Of a DNA stretch of 64,000 nt, positions 27,682-36,203 are shown one piece after another. A model generated the notes under the pieces. That model was not told the origin of the DNA. It worked only from the letters and a program-made list of their open reading frames with translations, and did not search any database. Source of the DNA: JBAXTE01 sp037130365 (GTDB lineage Bacteria > Bacteroidota > Bacteroidia > Bacteroidales > WCHB1-69); assembly GCA_037130365.1 (NCBI GenBank), contig JBAXTE010000002.1:117666-181665 (forward strand), given 5' to 3'. The position numbers were made by a program, and so were the translations under genes. Position 1 is the stretch's first letter. Each line of letters starts with the position of its first letter.

Positions 27682-27701
27682 CGATAAATTGTGTTAGAAA
27701 G

Positions 27702-27765
27702 AAAGTTGGTGTTTTAGCTTCGCTGAGCTCTCCGCCAGCTGGCGGATCGGTTCTTGCAAGCACTA
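27702..27765. repeat. Dispersed 64-nt palindromic repeat, copy 1
   Basis: 62 of 64 positions match copy 2 at 48980-49043. The core TCCGCCAGCTGGCGGA (27731-27746) is a perfect 16-bp palindrome in GC-rich contrast with its surroundings. It sits between the glucosaminidase stop (8 nt away) and the HD gene start. Confidence 0.9.
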
Positions 27766-27772
27766 AAAATTA

Positions 27773-28756
27773 TTATTTTGAAGATGCTGACTTTTCTTCT
27801 TTTTTCTTTTTTAACCAAAGTGTGTCGCCGGTTCTCACTACAGCATCTTGCTCTAAGTTATTGTATTTGTATAAATACTTAATTTTTAATGCATAAAATT
27901 GAGCAATGCTCAATGCTGTTTCACCATCTTGAACCACATGTTTGTCCACAGAAGCTTTTTTGCGCTTAGTTTCAATATAAACAATTTCATTTTCCTTAAC
28001 CTTAGACCCTTTAGGAACATCGTTGTATTTTACAAAAAGCCATTCGTCTTGACCAAAATCTTTTCCAATTTTTGTATAGGTATCCCCTTTTTTTGCAATT
28101 AAAAAGCGGGTGTGATTGTTAAGGTATATTTTTCTTCCATTCACATCATCAATTGGGATGTATTCAATATCACCAATTCTAATTGATCCATTACTTGCCC
28201 CTTGATTCTCATTATCTTTTTTGCCAACGATTATCGCTTTATACATTTTATCGTATTCGAAAAGTTCATAATCTTCAATTAGTTTAATTAATCGTGTTGC
28301 ATATTCCTTACTAGTTGCGTATCCTGCATTTTGAAGACCTTGAGCCCATTCTTTGTAATCAGTTACATTGAGTTTGAATAAATCGGAATACCTTGCCTTT
28401 GAGGTTAAAAAATTTGAGTGATCATCAAAACAATCATCCACTGAACTATATTTACGAAAGCATTCGTCTTTTTGATCATCATCCTTGGTATACGTATCTC
28501 CTTTCCAATTGTCGCCACATTTAATTCCAAAATGATTATTTGCAATGGTAGCAAGATCGCTTGAGCCTGCACCAGATTCTAAAACACCTTGAGCTAAAGT
28601 AATACTTGCTGGTATTTTGTATAAGTTCATTTTGTTGATAGCAGCTTGTTTGTATTTTGATATGTAGATTACAATATCCGCTTTGCTATATGTTTGCGCT
28701 TGAATATTTGAGAAAAAGAGAATAAATGGTAGTATTATTGAAAGTTTACGTAGCAT
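27773..28756 (-). CDS. Secreted N-acetylglucosaminidase with C-terminal LysM
   Basis: Peptidoglycan hydrolase. Signal peptide (1-20, ending IQAQ); glucosaminidase (GH73-type) domain about 25-165 with ITLAQGVLESGAGSSDLATIANNHFGIKC (catalytic Glu in LESG), CFRKYSSVDDCFDDHSNFL and NAGYATSKEYATRLIKLIE. The C-terminal part has a degenerate LysM-like stretch near 215-260 (FLIAKKGDTYTKIGKDFG) and a better LysM at about 272-318 (HVVQDGETALSIAQFYALKIKYLYKYNNL). Cell-wall remodelling in the periplasm or at the surface. A TATTTTTG box lies 42 nt upstream. Confidence 0.92.
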   Translation of the reverse strand: MLRKLSIILPFILFFSNIQAQTYSKADIVIYISKYKQAAINKMNLYKIPASITLAQGVLESGAGSSDLATIANNHFGIKCGDNWKGDTYTKDDDQKDECFRKYSSVDDCFDDHSNFLTSKARYSDLFKLNVTDYKEWAQGLQNAGYATSKEYATRLIKLIEDYELFEYDKMYKAIIVGKKDNENQGASNGSIRIGDIEYIPIDDVNGRKIYLNNHTRFLIAKKGDTYTKIGKDFGQDEWLFVKYNDVPKGSKVKENEIVYIETKRKKASVDKHVVQDGETALSIAQFYALKIKYLYKYNNLEQDAVVRTGDTLWLKKKKEEKSASSK

Positions 28757-28798
28757 AAATAATTACCTATTTAAAGTATTTGTTGAATTACTGAAATG

Positions 28799-28806
28799 CA
28801 AAAATA
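28799..28806 (-). promoter_or_regulatory. Putative -7 element of the glucosaminidase gene
   Basis: TATTTTTG on the minus strand, 42 nt upstream of the start codon, fits TAnnTTTG. No -33 TTTG at the expected distance. Confidence 0.35.
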
Positions 28807-28854
28807 CACATGATTTTGAAATATCACATCACTTTAACTTAATTATTTTAACAA

Positions 28855-31263
28855 TTATCGTTTAATAATTGGTCTTGGGAATGGGGCATTAGGAAACCTA
28901 ACGTCGTAATTTACAACCCGAGTCGTTCCATCAGTTTTTTTGTATATTTCATTGGCACGCGTTGCCACAATTTGCCAAGAAAAAGCGGTATTAGATTGCC
29001 CATTGTTGAGTTCAATAACATCAAATCCATCTTTAGATTTGTTTTCAACAAAAACTCCATTACAATTTCCTTCTACTTGAATATAAACTTTTAGTGGATG
29101 CTTATCGTCTACAGTAATATTTTTAACTAAATTTGGATCAAGTGTAATATGGACTTTGCCATTTTGAAGTGCAGATGTTCCGAAATCTTGAAAAAGCACT
29201 TCTGGCGCTTCTGTGCAGAACATAGTTACAGCTTTGTCGTTTACATCGGTAACGATAGTGGAAGCCGCTCCATTTCCAAGAATTTTATACGCTGTACCAG
29301 CAGTGCTATATCCTCCAACATATGCATAAGAAGTAACTCCACCGCCATCGTTGTTAAGAAAATATCCACCCCAAACATTAATACCAGCACTTCGAGAAAT
29401 TCCATAAACACCAATAGAATCTCCAGTAAAAGCACCACCACTGCCTCCAGGTAAGTAATAAGTTCCTAATCCACTGCCAGAAGCCATAATTCCTGTACCT
29501 TTTATATTAGAATTTCGTCCCCATAAAGCTGCCGAAATACTTTGATTTGTAGTTGCATCAATTGCATCACCTATATTACTTGTTCCAGCAGGAGCGGAGT
29601 TTACGCATTTAATAGCATTTAACAATGGATCCGTTTGAACAACATGTAATTTTTCAGTTGGTGTAGTAATACCGATACCGACATTTCCATTAGGAATTAT
29701 TCTCATTCGTTCACCGAAAACGTTATCATAGTTTGTAGAAAAAATTAAATCTCCTGAAATATTTAGTCCAGTACCAGATCTAATATAACTTGCAATCATT
29801 CCTGTTTTTCGTTCGTTTGTGGCTTGGGATGCTCCAAATACTAGTGCGCCAGCTGGGTAATCAAGTGTAGTTGCATGAGTAGTTATTGCTACAACACCAC
29901 CATCATTTATTGTTGTGCCAGGATCGTGAACATGAAGAATTTTTGCGCTAGAAAATGGGGTAAAATTTATATCAGGGAAAATGGTGCCTATTCCAACATT
30001 TCCTGCTGCTGTTTCATAAACTGGTGCAACAGTACATGTGGCTGCAGATCCATCAGATTTTATTAAATAATTAGCTGAGGCGCACCCCACTGGACCTGTT
30101 GGTCCTGTGGCTCCAGTAGCTCCAGCAGTTCCTGTTCCAGTAGCTCCAGTTGAGCCTGCGAGACCGGTTGCTCCTGTTGACCCAGCTATTCCAACACCAG
30201 TTGGTCCGATTAATCCAGTTGCTCCAGTCGCACCTATAGATCCAGTTACTCCAGCTGCTCCAGTATTTCCAGTTGCTCCAATTGTTCCACTTGAACCTGT
30301 TGGTCCTGTGGCTCCGGTAGATCCAGCTGTTCCAGCACCAGTTGCTCCCGTTGCTCCTGTGAGACCCGTTGCACCTGCAGTTCCTGTGACGCCTGTTGCA
30401 CCAGCTATTCCGGCACCCGTGGGTCCGATTAATCCAGTTGCTCCAGTATTTCCAGTTGCACCAATTGTTCCAGTTGAACCTGTTGGTCCAGTAGCTCCTG
30501 TAGCTCCAGCAGTTCCTGCTCCAGTTGCTCCCGTTGCTCCTGCGAGACCCGTTGCACCTGCAGTTCCTGTAGCTCCGGTTGGTCCAGCTATTCCTGCACC
30601 TGTGGGCCCTATTAAACCAGTTGCTCCAGTAGCTCCAGTCGCACCGATAGATCCGCTTGTACCAGTTGGTCCCGTGGCTCCAATAGCTCCAGTAGCTCCA
30701 GTAGCTCCAGTTGTTCCTGTTCCGGTAGCTCCAGTTGCGCCAGCGAGACCGGTTGCACCTATAGATCCCGTGGCTCCTGTTGGTCCAGCTATTCCGATTG
30801 CTCCATTAGCTCCGGTTGCTCCAATATTACCTGTAGCACCCACTGGACCAGTGGCTCCAGTTAATCCAATATTTCCAGTTGCACCTGTAATTCCAGTTGC
30901 ACCCATTGACCCAGTTGCCCCTGTTAATCCTTGATTCCCTTGAGCTCCTTGCGATCCTGTTGGTCCCGTTGGTCCAACTGAGGCATTACAAAGTGAAATC
31001 CATATTGGTGTTATTGCCTTATAAAAAAAGACACAATTTGAATCCGTATCATAAACCAATAATCCATTAGCAGGATTTACGATTGCCAACCTAGAAACTG
31101 CAGACATACGAGGTATTAACATTCCTTTATTTGGTGAGGAAACATCCAAGGCGGATGAAGGATCTGGGTTTGCACCAGTTGGATTTATTCCAACATTATT
31201 TTGAGCATATGATAGTATTCCAAAAATGAATACGAATAAAAAAGTAAAAATAGTTTGTTTCAT
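28855..31263 (-). CDS. Secreted collagen-like (Gly-X-Y) repeat protein with tail-fibre-like C-terminus
   Basis: 802 residues: signal peptide (1-20, ending SYAQ); N-terminal domain typical of Bacteroidota fibre proteins (SALDVSSPNKGMLIPRMS, YDTDSNCVFFYKAITPIWISL); about 300 residues of Gly-X-Y repeats dominated by GAT, GPT and GLI (roughly 95-395); then a head with VGIGTIFPDINF and VGIGITTPTEKLHV, motifs common in phage-tail-like trimeric fibres. The last ~130 residues contain a compact domain (VHITLDPNLVKNI, VYIQVEGNCNGVFVENKSKDGFDV). No T9SS sorting domain is recognisable. Probably a trimeric surface fibre. It lies 21 nt after the CHU_C gene, likely the same transcript. Confidence 0.85.
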   Translation of the reverse strand: MKQTIFTFLFVFIFGILSYAQNNVGINPTGANPDPSSALDVSSPNKGMLIPRMSAVSRLAIVNPANGLLVYDTDSNCVFFYKAITPIWISLCNASVGPTGPTGSQGAQGNQGLTGATGSMGATGITGATGNIGLTGATGPVGATGNIGATGANGAIGIAGPTGATGSIGATGLAGATGATGTGTTGATGATGAIGATGPTGTSGSIGATGATGATGLIGPTGAGIAGPTGATGTAGATGLAGATGATGAGTAGATGATGPTGSTGTIGATGNTGATGLIGPTGAGIAGATGVTGTAGATGLTGATGATGAGTAGSTGATGPTGSSGTIGATGNTGAAGVTGSIGATGATGLIGPTGVGIAGSTGATGLAGSTGATGTGTAGATGATGPTGPVGCASANYLIKSDGSAATCTVAPVYETAAGNVGIGTIFPDINFTPFSSAKILHVHDPGTTINDGGVVAITTHATTLDYPAGALVFGASQATNERKTGMIASYIRSGTGLNISGDLIFSTNYDNVFGERMRIIPNGNVGIGITTPTEKLHVVQTDPLLNAIKCVNSAPAGTSNIGDAIDATTNQSISAALWGRNSNIKGTGIMASGSGLGTYYLPGGSGGAFTGDSIGVYGISRSAGINVWGGYFLNNDGGGVTSYAYVGGYSTAGTAYKILGNGAASTIVTDVNDKAVTMFCTEAPEVLFQDFGTSALQNGKVHITLDPNLVKNITVDDKHPLKVYIQVEGNCNGVFVENKSKDGFDVIELNNGQSNTAFSWQIVATRANEIYKKTDGTTRVVNYDVRFPNAPFPRPIIKR
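30085..30980 (-). repeat. Collagen-like coding repeat with ~183-nt higher-order periodicity
   Basis: Encodes the Gly-X-Y tract. Beyond the 9-nt period, blocks beginning GATGLIGPTGAGIAG recur about every 61 residues, and each block carries the same register breaks (GA-GIA and GA-GTA). This implies growth by tandem duplication of ~183-nt units. Confidence 0.8.
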
Positions 31264-31284
31264 TATCTCTATTGAGGTTTTTAA

Positions 31285-32580
31285 TTAACGTATAAGTGTA
31301 AAATTTCCATGGTATGTATATTCTTTTCCATCTGGTTTTACCATTGTAATTTTCCAGACGTATACAGCTTGTTGAGCAAGTTCTCCTTTATAAATTCCAT
31401 CCCAACCTTGTTTAAAATAGTGTGTGCTATAAATGAGCTCTCCCCAACGATCGAATAAGTCGAGCGTGTAATTAGTAGGAATAAATCCAAAAACAGGAGC
31501 AAACACATCATTCTGTCCATCTTCGTTAGGGGTATATGCGGATGGAACCCAAAATTCTCCTCCAACTTCAATTGATGTCATAGTCCAATTAGTTCTCCAG
31601 CTTCCAACAGGAATATTCATTACTGACATGGTATTTATATCTGGTGATACAATTCCAGCGGGTGGAACTGATGCCCAGGAGGCATCTCCACTTGAGGCAC
31701 GAATTGCTTTTAAATTAGATTCTATTATTGAATTTCCACTTTCCACATCATGGTTCGTGTATTTAAAAATTAATGATGAAAATGGTCTAGAAACATAATC
31801 ATCTGCATCAGTTATCCAGTAGCGATCTGAAACATTAAGGGGTTCGTATGGTGATAAACTCGAAATACCTGTAGGATAAGGTAGGTTATATCTGTCTCCC
31901 GATGGATATGTGGCAAATTTTATTCCTGCAGTTGACGGAGAACCTGCTATTTGGGAAATATATTTCAATTCAACATCATCAGAATTAGTGCTTCCAGTTC
32001 CAAATGGTATCGAGTATGCACTGGTTTGTCCGCCAATTTTCCAATCTAGTGTCCCATAACCGTCTACCGAATTTGTTTCGCTAAGAATATAATTACTAAC
32101 ATGATTAATTGCGGTAGGTTGATTATTATACAAAATAAAATTATTGCTGTTTAATTTAAAAACTGCATCAAGTAAGAGCACCCCTTGCGCTCCACTATTT
32201 GTTGCTTCTAAAATTTTATTTGATCCATGCATTTCAATATTCTCAAAATGTGTAGGTTGAGTTCCTGCTATTGACTGAGTAATGGTGTTATTTCGCATCA
32301 CTACACGTCCATCGGGAACAGCTTCTTGATTTACAAATACTTGATTTGTGGAATAATTTATAAAATTTCCATCCAAAAGTATGGTGCCATCAATATCTAC
32401 GCGACCTTCAACGGTTGCAGTTTTGTTAACAAAGTCGCCTCCAACAATAAAATATGCACCTTGATTTACTACTATGGCGTTACCATTATTTATAACATTT
32501 TGTGCTTCAGTAGATTGAAATATTGACAAAGCAACAAAATATATTACACCAATTAAAAGTGACCAGTTTTTCGATTTCAT
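31285..32580 (-). CDS. T9SS type B sorted surface protein (CHU_C domain)
   Basis: 431 residues. Signal peptide (1-26, ending TEAQ), then a beta-rich body with NGNAIVVNQGAYFIVGGDFVN, a pattern often found in Bacteroidota adhesin-like proteins. The C-terminal ~90 residues form the gliding-motility-associated domain: FWVPSAYTPNEDGQNDVF, LDLFDRWGELIYST, GWDGIYKGELAQQAVYVWKI and HGNFTLIR. This domain targets the protein to the T9SS and usually depends on PorP/SprF partners, such as the one at the left window edge. Function of the body unknown. Upstream of, and likely co-transcribed with, the collagen-like gene. Confidence 0.92.
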   Translation of the reverse strand: MKSKNWSLLIGVIYFVALSIFQSTEAQNVINNGNAIVVNQGAYFIVGGDFVNKTATVEGRVDIDGTILLDGNFINYSTNQVFVNQEAVPDGRVVMRNNTITQSIAGTQPTHFENIEMHGSNKILEATNSGAQGVLLLDAVFKLNSNNFILYNNQPTAINHVSNYILSETNSVDGYGTLDWKIGGQTSAYSIPFGTGSTNSDDVELKYISQIAGSPSTAGIKFATYPSGDRYNLPYPTGISSLSPYEPLNVSDRYWITDADDYVSRPFSSLIFKYTNHDVESGNSIIESNLKAIRASSGDASWASVPPAGIVSPDINTMSVMNIPVGSWRTNWTMTSIEVGGEFWVPSAYTPNEDGQNDVFAPVFGFIPTNYTLDLFDRWGELIYSTHYFKQGWDGIYKGELAQQAVYVWKITMVKPDGKEYTYHGNFTLIR

Positions 32581-32687
32581 TTCCCCAGTATTTAATGCGT
32601 AAAGTTACAATATTTTTAATATCATTACTGTTAAGAGCCATATAAATTCGAGGAAGTTGTCTGATTCTTTTTATTAATAAAAATATT

Positions 32688-33629
32688 TTAAGGAATAATA
32701 TTCAAAAACTTTCCTTGCCACAAATCTAGCTTTTCAAACTTATTTTGTATTTGAATCAATACCTGATCGTATCGCAAGTTTCCCCAAGGTTCGGAGATTA
32801 GAAATCGGGGTGGAACTTCACCTGCAAAGCGTTCTATCACAAATTTTGGATTGAGATAAGAAATGTAGTTTACGATGAAATCTAGATATTCTTCCAAGGT
32901 AAATAGCGTAAATTGGCTTGGGTTCTGTTGATAATCAAATGCCATTTGCGTTTCTTTTACAATCTGAAGTTGATGAAATTTAATTGTATTTAATGGTAAT
33001 TTTGAGATTATTTTTGCTGATTCCATCATCATTTCTCGAGTTTCCCCAGGAAGTCCAAAGATTAAATGTGCACCTATGTGAATCCCGAATTGGTGAGTTA
33101 ATTTTATAATTTCCTCAGCTTTTTGGTAGGTGTGGCCACGGTTTATTCTTAACAAGGTCTCTTCGTAAACAGATTCTACACCATACTCGATAATGACGTA
33201 TTTGGACTTTGCAATATTAGCAAAGTAAGCTAATTTCTCCTCATCCATACAGTCTGGCCGAGTGCCAATAACTAAACCGCAGATTTTGGGATGGTTGATG
33301 GCAGGTTCGTAGATTCTTTTTAAATCTTCGAGTGAAGCATGTGTATTAGAAAATGCCTGAAAATAAGCCAAATAATTATTTGCTCTGCGATATCTGTTAG
33401 CGTGAAATTCCATCCCCTCTTCAATTTGTTGCAATACCGATTTCTCAGGAACGCAGTAGGAGGGGTTGAATGCGTTGTTGTTACAATACGTGCATCCGCC
33501 CGAGGCAACAGTTCCGTCGCGATTTGGACAACTGAAGCCCGCATCAATGGTCACCTTCTGGACTCTGCCTCCAAATAGCTCTTTAAAATACGATGAATAA
33601 CTGCGATATCGCTCTCTGTTTTCACTCAC
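32688..33629 (-). CDS. TIGR01212/YhcC-family radical SAM protein
   Basis: 313 residues. The family signature CPNRDGTVASGGCTYCNN places the [4Fe-4S] ligands at Cys34, Cys46 and Cys49, with the unusually wide first spacing of this family rather than CxxxCxxC. Further family segments: LAYFQAFSNTHA, VIGTRPDCM, IIEYGVESVYEETLLRINRGH and HLIFGLPGETREMM. Related to Elp3-like radical SAM enzymes; the reaction is not established. The start at 33629 overlaps the end of the small membrane-protein gene upstream by 8 nt. Confidence 0.92.
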   Translation of the reverse strand: MSENRERYRSYSSYFKELFGGRVQKVTIDAGFSCPNRDGTVASGGCTYCNNNAFNPSYCVPEKSVLQQIEEGMEFHANRYRRANNYLAYFQAFSNTHASLEDLKRIYEPAINHPKICGLVIGTRPDCMDEEKLAYFANIAKSKYVIIEYGVESVYEETLLRINRGHTYQKAEEIIKLTHQFGIHIGAHLIFGLPGETREMMMESAKIISKLPLNTIKFHQLQIVKETQMAFDYQQNPSQFTLFTLEEYLDFIVNYISYLNPKFVIERFAGEVPPRFLISEPWGNLRYDQVLIQIQNKFEKLDLWQGKFLNIIP

Positions 33630-33903
33630 AATCTTTCGGTTTAAAAAATGAAACGATCAATCCAATAATATTTAAAAGCCAATGACAACAGATTGCGATT
33701 GCAAGATAAAACCACCAGACAAAAGCCTCTTCTCCTTTTTTGCTGAAATAATAATTGTAAAACAGAAATCCACCATAAATTATCAGGATAATTATATTGA
33801 TTAAAAAAGTTTTTTTCCGTTTTTTACTTCGATATACGAATATTATAAGCGTAAAAATGTACAAAATGAATAATGAGAGTAATATTCGATTGTCTTCACC
33901 CAT
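33622..33903 (-). CDS. Small membrane protein of unknown function
   Basis: 93 residues with three hydrophobic segments (about 7-24, 32-49 and 61-85) separated by short basic (RSKKRKK) and charged loops. No recognised family. It starts 4 nt after the stop of the yitT-like gene and overlaps the radical SAM gene by 8 nt, so all three are probably translated from one message. The tight packing argues that it is a real gene. Confidence 0.65.
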   Translation of the reverse strand: MGEDNRILLSLFILYIFTLIIFVYRSKKRKKTFLINIIILIIYGGFLFYNYYFSKKGEEAFVWWFYLAIAICCHWLLNIIGLIVSFFKPKDCE

Positions 33904-33907
33904 TTTG

Positions 33908-34765
33908 CTATATTTTTATTCGATCGAAGTTCTTTCCAAATACGCCGCTAACTTTTGCAATTGAGATAAAAGCGCTATCATCACACTCTTTAATGATTTT
34001 CATAATTGCTTGTTTATCTTGCTTTTGAGCAATAACCAACAAAACATTTTGGTCGTGTTTGGTGTACCAGCCCATGCCTTTTAACAGAGTAACTCCACGT
34101 TGAATTTCATTGCCAATTCTGTCGGCAATTTCGTTGTTGTTATTAGAAAATACCATAAATTGGTAGGATTGCTTGTTCCCTTCAATCACCATATCTAAGG
34201 TGTAACCAAAGACTCCCATTACAACATATCCGAACACGATTTTTTCTACCGATTGGAACACCAAATATGAGCTTGCAATAATTGCAATATCTATATAAAT
34301 AATTACTCTTCCGGGACTGATATTGTAATAATTGGTAACCAGCAATGCAACAATGTCAGTACCACCAGAATTTCCTCCATTTGAGAACGCAATTCCTACG
34401 CCTAAGCCAGAAAGCATTGCTCCAATAAGTGCACACATAAATGGATCGTCTACCAATGGTTGTTTTATGTAATGCTGTAAAAGTATAAAGAAAAAGGAAC
34501 TCATCAGTATGCCAAACACGGTGTTTATGCCAAATTTAGCACCTAATATTTTCATGGCAATCAGTACCAATATTCCGTTGATAATTAAATTGATAATCCC
34601 AACAGGTAATCCTGTAGAAAAGAATATCAGCGATGAAATCCCAGTAACACCACCTCCTACAATTCCCGCAGGAATCAAAAAAGCAGTCCAACCAAAAGTA
34701 TATATCAATAGCCCTAGCGTAATCATAAAATAGGTTTTGATATATTGAAATGTTTTTGTTTTCAT
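33908..34765 (-). CDS. YitT-family membrane protein (DUF161/DUF2179)
   Basis: 285 residues. Five to six membrane helices in the first ~190 residues with the family segments TFGWTAFLIPAGIVGGGVTGIS and GVGIAFSNGGNSGGTDIVALLV, and a C-terminal cytoplasmic DUF2179 domain (YQFMVFSNNNNEIADRIGNEIQRGVTLLKGMGWYTKHDQNVLLVI). Widespread in Bacteroidota and Firmicutes; transport function suggested but not proven. First gene of an apparent three-gene unit with the 93-residue protein and the radical SAM gene. Confidence 0.92.
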   Translation of the reverse strand: MKTKTFQYIKTYFMITLGLLIYTFGWTAFLIPAGIVGGGVTGISSLIFFSTGLPVGIINLIINGILVLIAMKILGAKFGINTVFGILMSSFFFILLQHYIKQPLVDDPFMCALIGAMLSGLGVGIAFSNGGNSGGTDIVALLVTNYYNISPGRVIIYIDIAIIASSYLVFQSVEKIVFGYVVMGVFGYTLDMVIEGNKQSYQFMVFSNNNNEIADRIGNEIQRGVTLLKGMGWYTKHDQNVLLVIAQKQDKQAIMKIIKECDDSAFISIAKVSGVFGKNFDRIKI

Positions 34766-34792
34766 AGGATTATTTGTAGTTATAAATATGCA

Positions 34793-35296
34793 TTATTTGA
34801 TTTCAAAAAGAATATCCACCCAGTATGAATCAGCTCCAAATTCGTCAATTATCTTGTATTTATAATTGTATTCAAATACAATTTTGGTATACTTCAATTC
34901 CCATAACATAATAATTAGACTGTCTTTTTTATTAATTTCATTTTTGCTTGGATTGCCATAATCATTTATAAATTCAGCCTTAGTTTTAGTAAAAAACTTT
35001 TCTGATTCATTACTTTGATTAACGCTGAAAACCTTACGCTGATGAACTTTAGCTAATTGATTATTGCTGTTGTAAAACAGCCAAGTATTCAATTCTTTGT
35101 ATTTGAAATTGGCATCTAATGCTGTTGGACTAGATAAATTATTTTTATTTTCAATCAAAACTTTTTCAACATTGTCTTTGCTCATCTTCCAATTTAGAAA
35201 TTCCCAACCATTGAAATCTTTTTTTTGTTGAGAATAACTAGTTGCTATCACAAATATCAATATAAGTAATGTTGAAATTTTTTTTATGTTCTGCAT
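34793..35296 (-). CDS. Predicted secreted protein of unknown function
   Basis: 167 residues. Signal peptide (about 1-22, MQNIKKISTLLILIFVIATSYSQ), then a mixed alpha/beta domain with NGWEFLNWKMSKDNVEKVLIENKN, YKELNTWLFYNSNNQLAKVHQ and FINDYGNPSKNEI. The layout (W-x-M-s near the start, then a strand and 'YGxP' turn) resembles small periplasmic SmpA/BamE-like folds only loosely. No confident family. Stands just upstream of yitT, 27 nt away. Confidence 0.6.
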   Translation of the reverse strand: MQNIKKISTLLILIFVIATSYSQQKKDFNGWEFLNWKMSKDNVEKVLIENKNNLSSPTALDANFKYKELNTWLFYNSNNQLAKVHQRKVFSVNQSNESEKFFTKTKAEFINDYGNPSKNEINKKDSLIIMLWELKYTKIVFEYNYKYKIIDEFGADSYWVDILFEIK

Positions 35297-35474
35297 TTAA
35301 TGGTTATTCAATCTTTTGAAGTGTAAAATTACAGAAATTTCATCAACTTATGAATTTCGCTTAAGAATGCTAACCAATTTTGGTTATAAGGAGTTGATAA
35401 TTTTTAATCAGTAATCTCTTCAATTATATAGATTCCAGGTTGATAGTGATACACTCTGAATTTTCTTTGGTTAG

Positions 35475-36137
35475 CTACAATGCTCTCCTTTTTTTTAATA
35501 GTATTGAAGCTGCCTCCTTTGCATAGTCTGTATAGTCAGTTTTATTTTCAATAATTTCTGCCAATTTTGAGTTAGAATAATCCTTAAAATTGTTTTCAAA
35601 TTCCATAACTCTATCTTTATACCCTTTTGTTGTCAAAACATTATTCCCTAAATAGCTGTAAATAAATGGTATATCATAATACTCCATCTTGCAATTCAAA
35701 TTTAATGCTTCAATAATTAGCTCTGGTTCGCACAGTAGGCAAGTGATATAAATTTTCTCTCTCTCTTTAAGAATCAGTGCAATGTATTTATAATAAGGGA
35801 ATTTTATTCGCTTGTGACCATATTTATTAGGATCAACTTTCACAAAGTATGATTCAACAATATCATCTTGTCTAATAATGCTTTTTTCTCCATGTCTATT
35901 TATTAATAATTCCCGATTATTCTTATTAACAAAAACCTGTTTTGATAAATCATGATAAAAATATGTTACAGATAAAATAAATGGTATCAATAAAATAGCT
36001 AAAAAAAACAAGATTACAACCAAATCTCCTTTATGAGTTATTAAATTACGAACTGCCAAAAAGAATAATGATATAAAAAAAATGATAAGTATGAGGAATA
36101 TCAATACTTTTTCAATTCTTAGAGTAAGTTTTTCCAT
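35475..36137 (-). CDS. Two-helix membrane protein of unknown function, possibly frameshifted at its 3' end
   Basis: 220 residues as read. Two transmembrane helices near the N-terminus (about 10-29 and 35-60), then a cytoplasmic PH-like beta region (VFVNKNNRELLINRHGEKSIIRQDDIVESYF, KYIALILKEREKIYITCLL) and a helical tail (AEIIENKTDYTDYAKEAASILLKK). No recognised family. The tail ends in a run of eight A residues (8 T on the plus strand, 35489-35496). With one extra A the frame would continue 28 residues to a stop at 35404, ending FRVYHYQPGIYIIEEITD, which looks protein-like. See the finding at this position. Confidence 0.65.
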   Translation of the reverse strand: MEKLTLRIEKVLIFLILIIFFISLFFLAVRNLITHKGDLVVILFFLAILLIPFILSVTYFYHDLSKQVFVNKNNRELLINRHGEKSIIRQDDIVESYFVKVDPNKYGHKRIKFPYYKYIALILKEREKIYITCLLCEPELIIEALNLNCKMEYYDIPFIYSYLGNNVLTTKGYKDRVMEFENNFKDYSNSKLAEIIENKTDYTDYAKEAASILLKKRRAL

Positions 36138-36203
36138 AGTAATTTTACATTATACTAGGTAGTGGTTGACTGCAGTTTCAGAAGAAAAAGCCCAAAATAT
36201 TTT

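Noticed and set aside
30107..30934. 275-codon plus-strand frame rich in Pro, Val and Ala
   Set aside because: It is the antisense of the Gly-X-Y repeat; its VAPVAP pattern is produced by the collagen codons, and the opposite strand has a full protein with a signal peptide.
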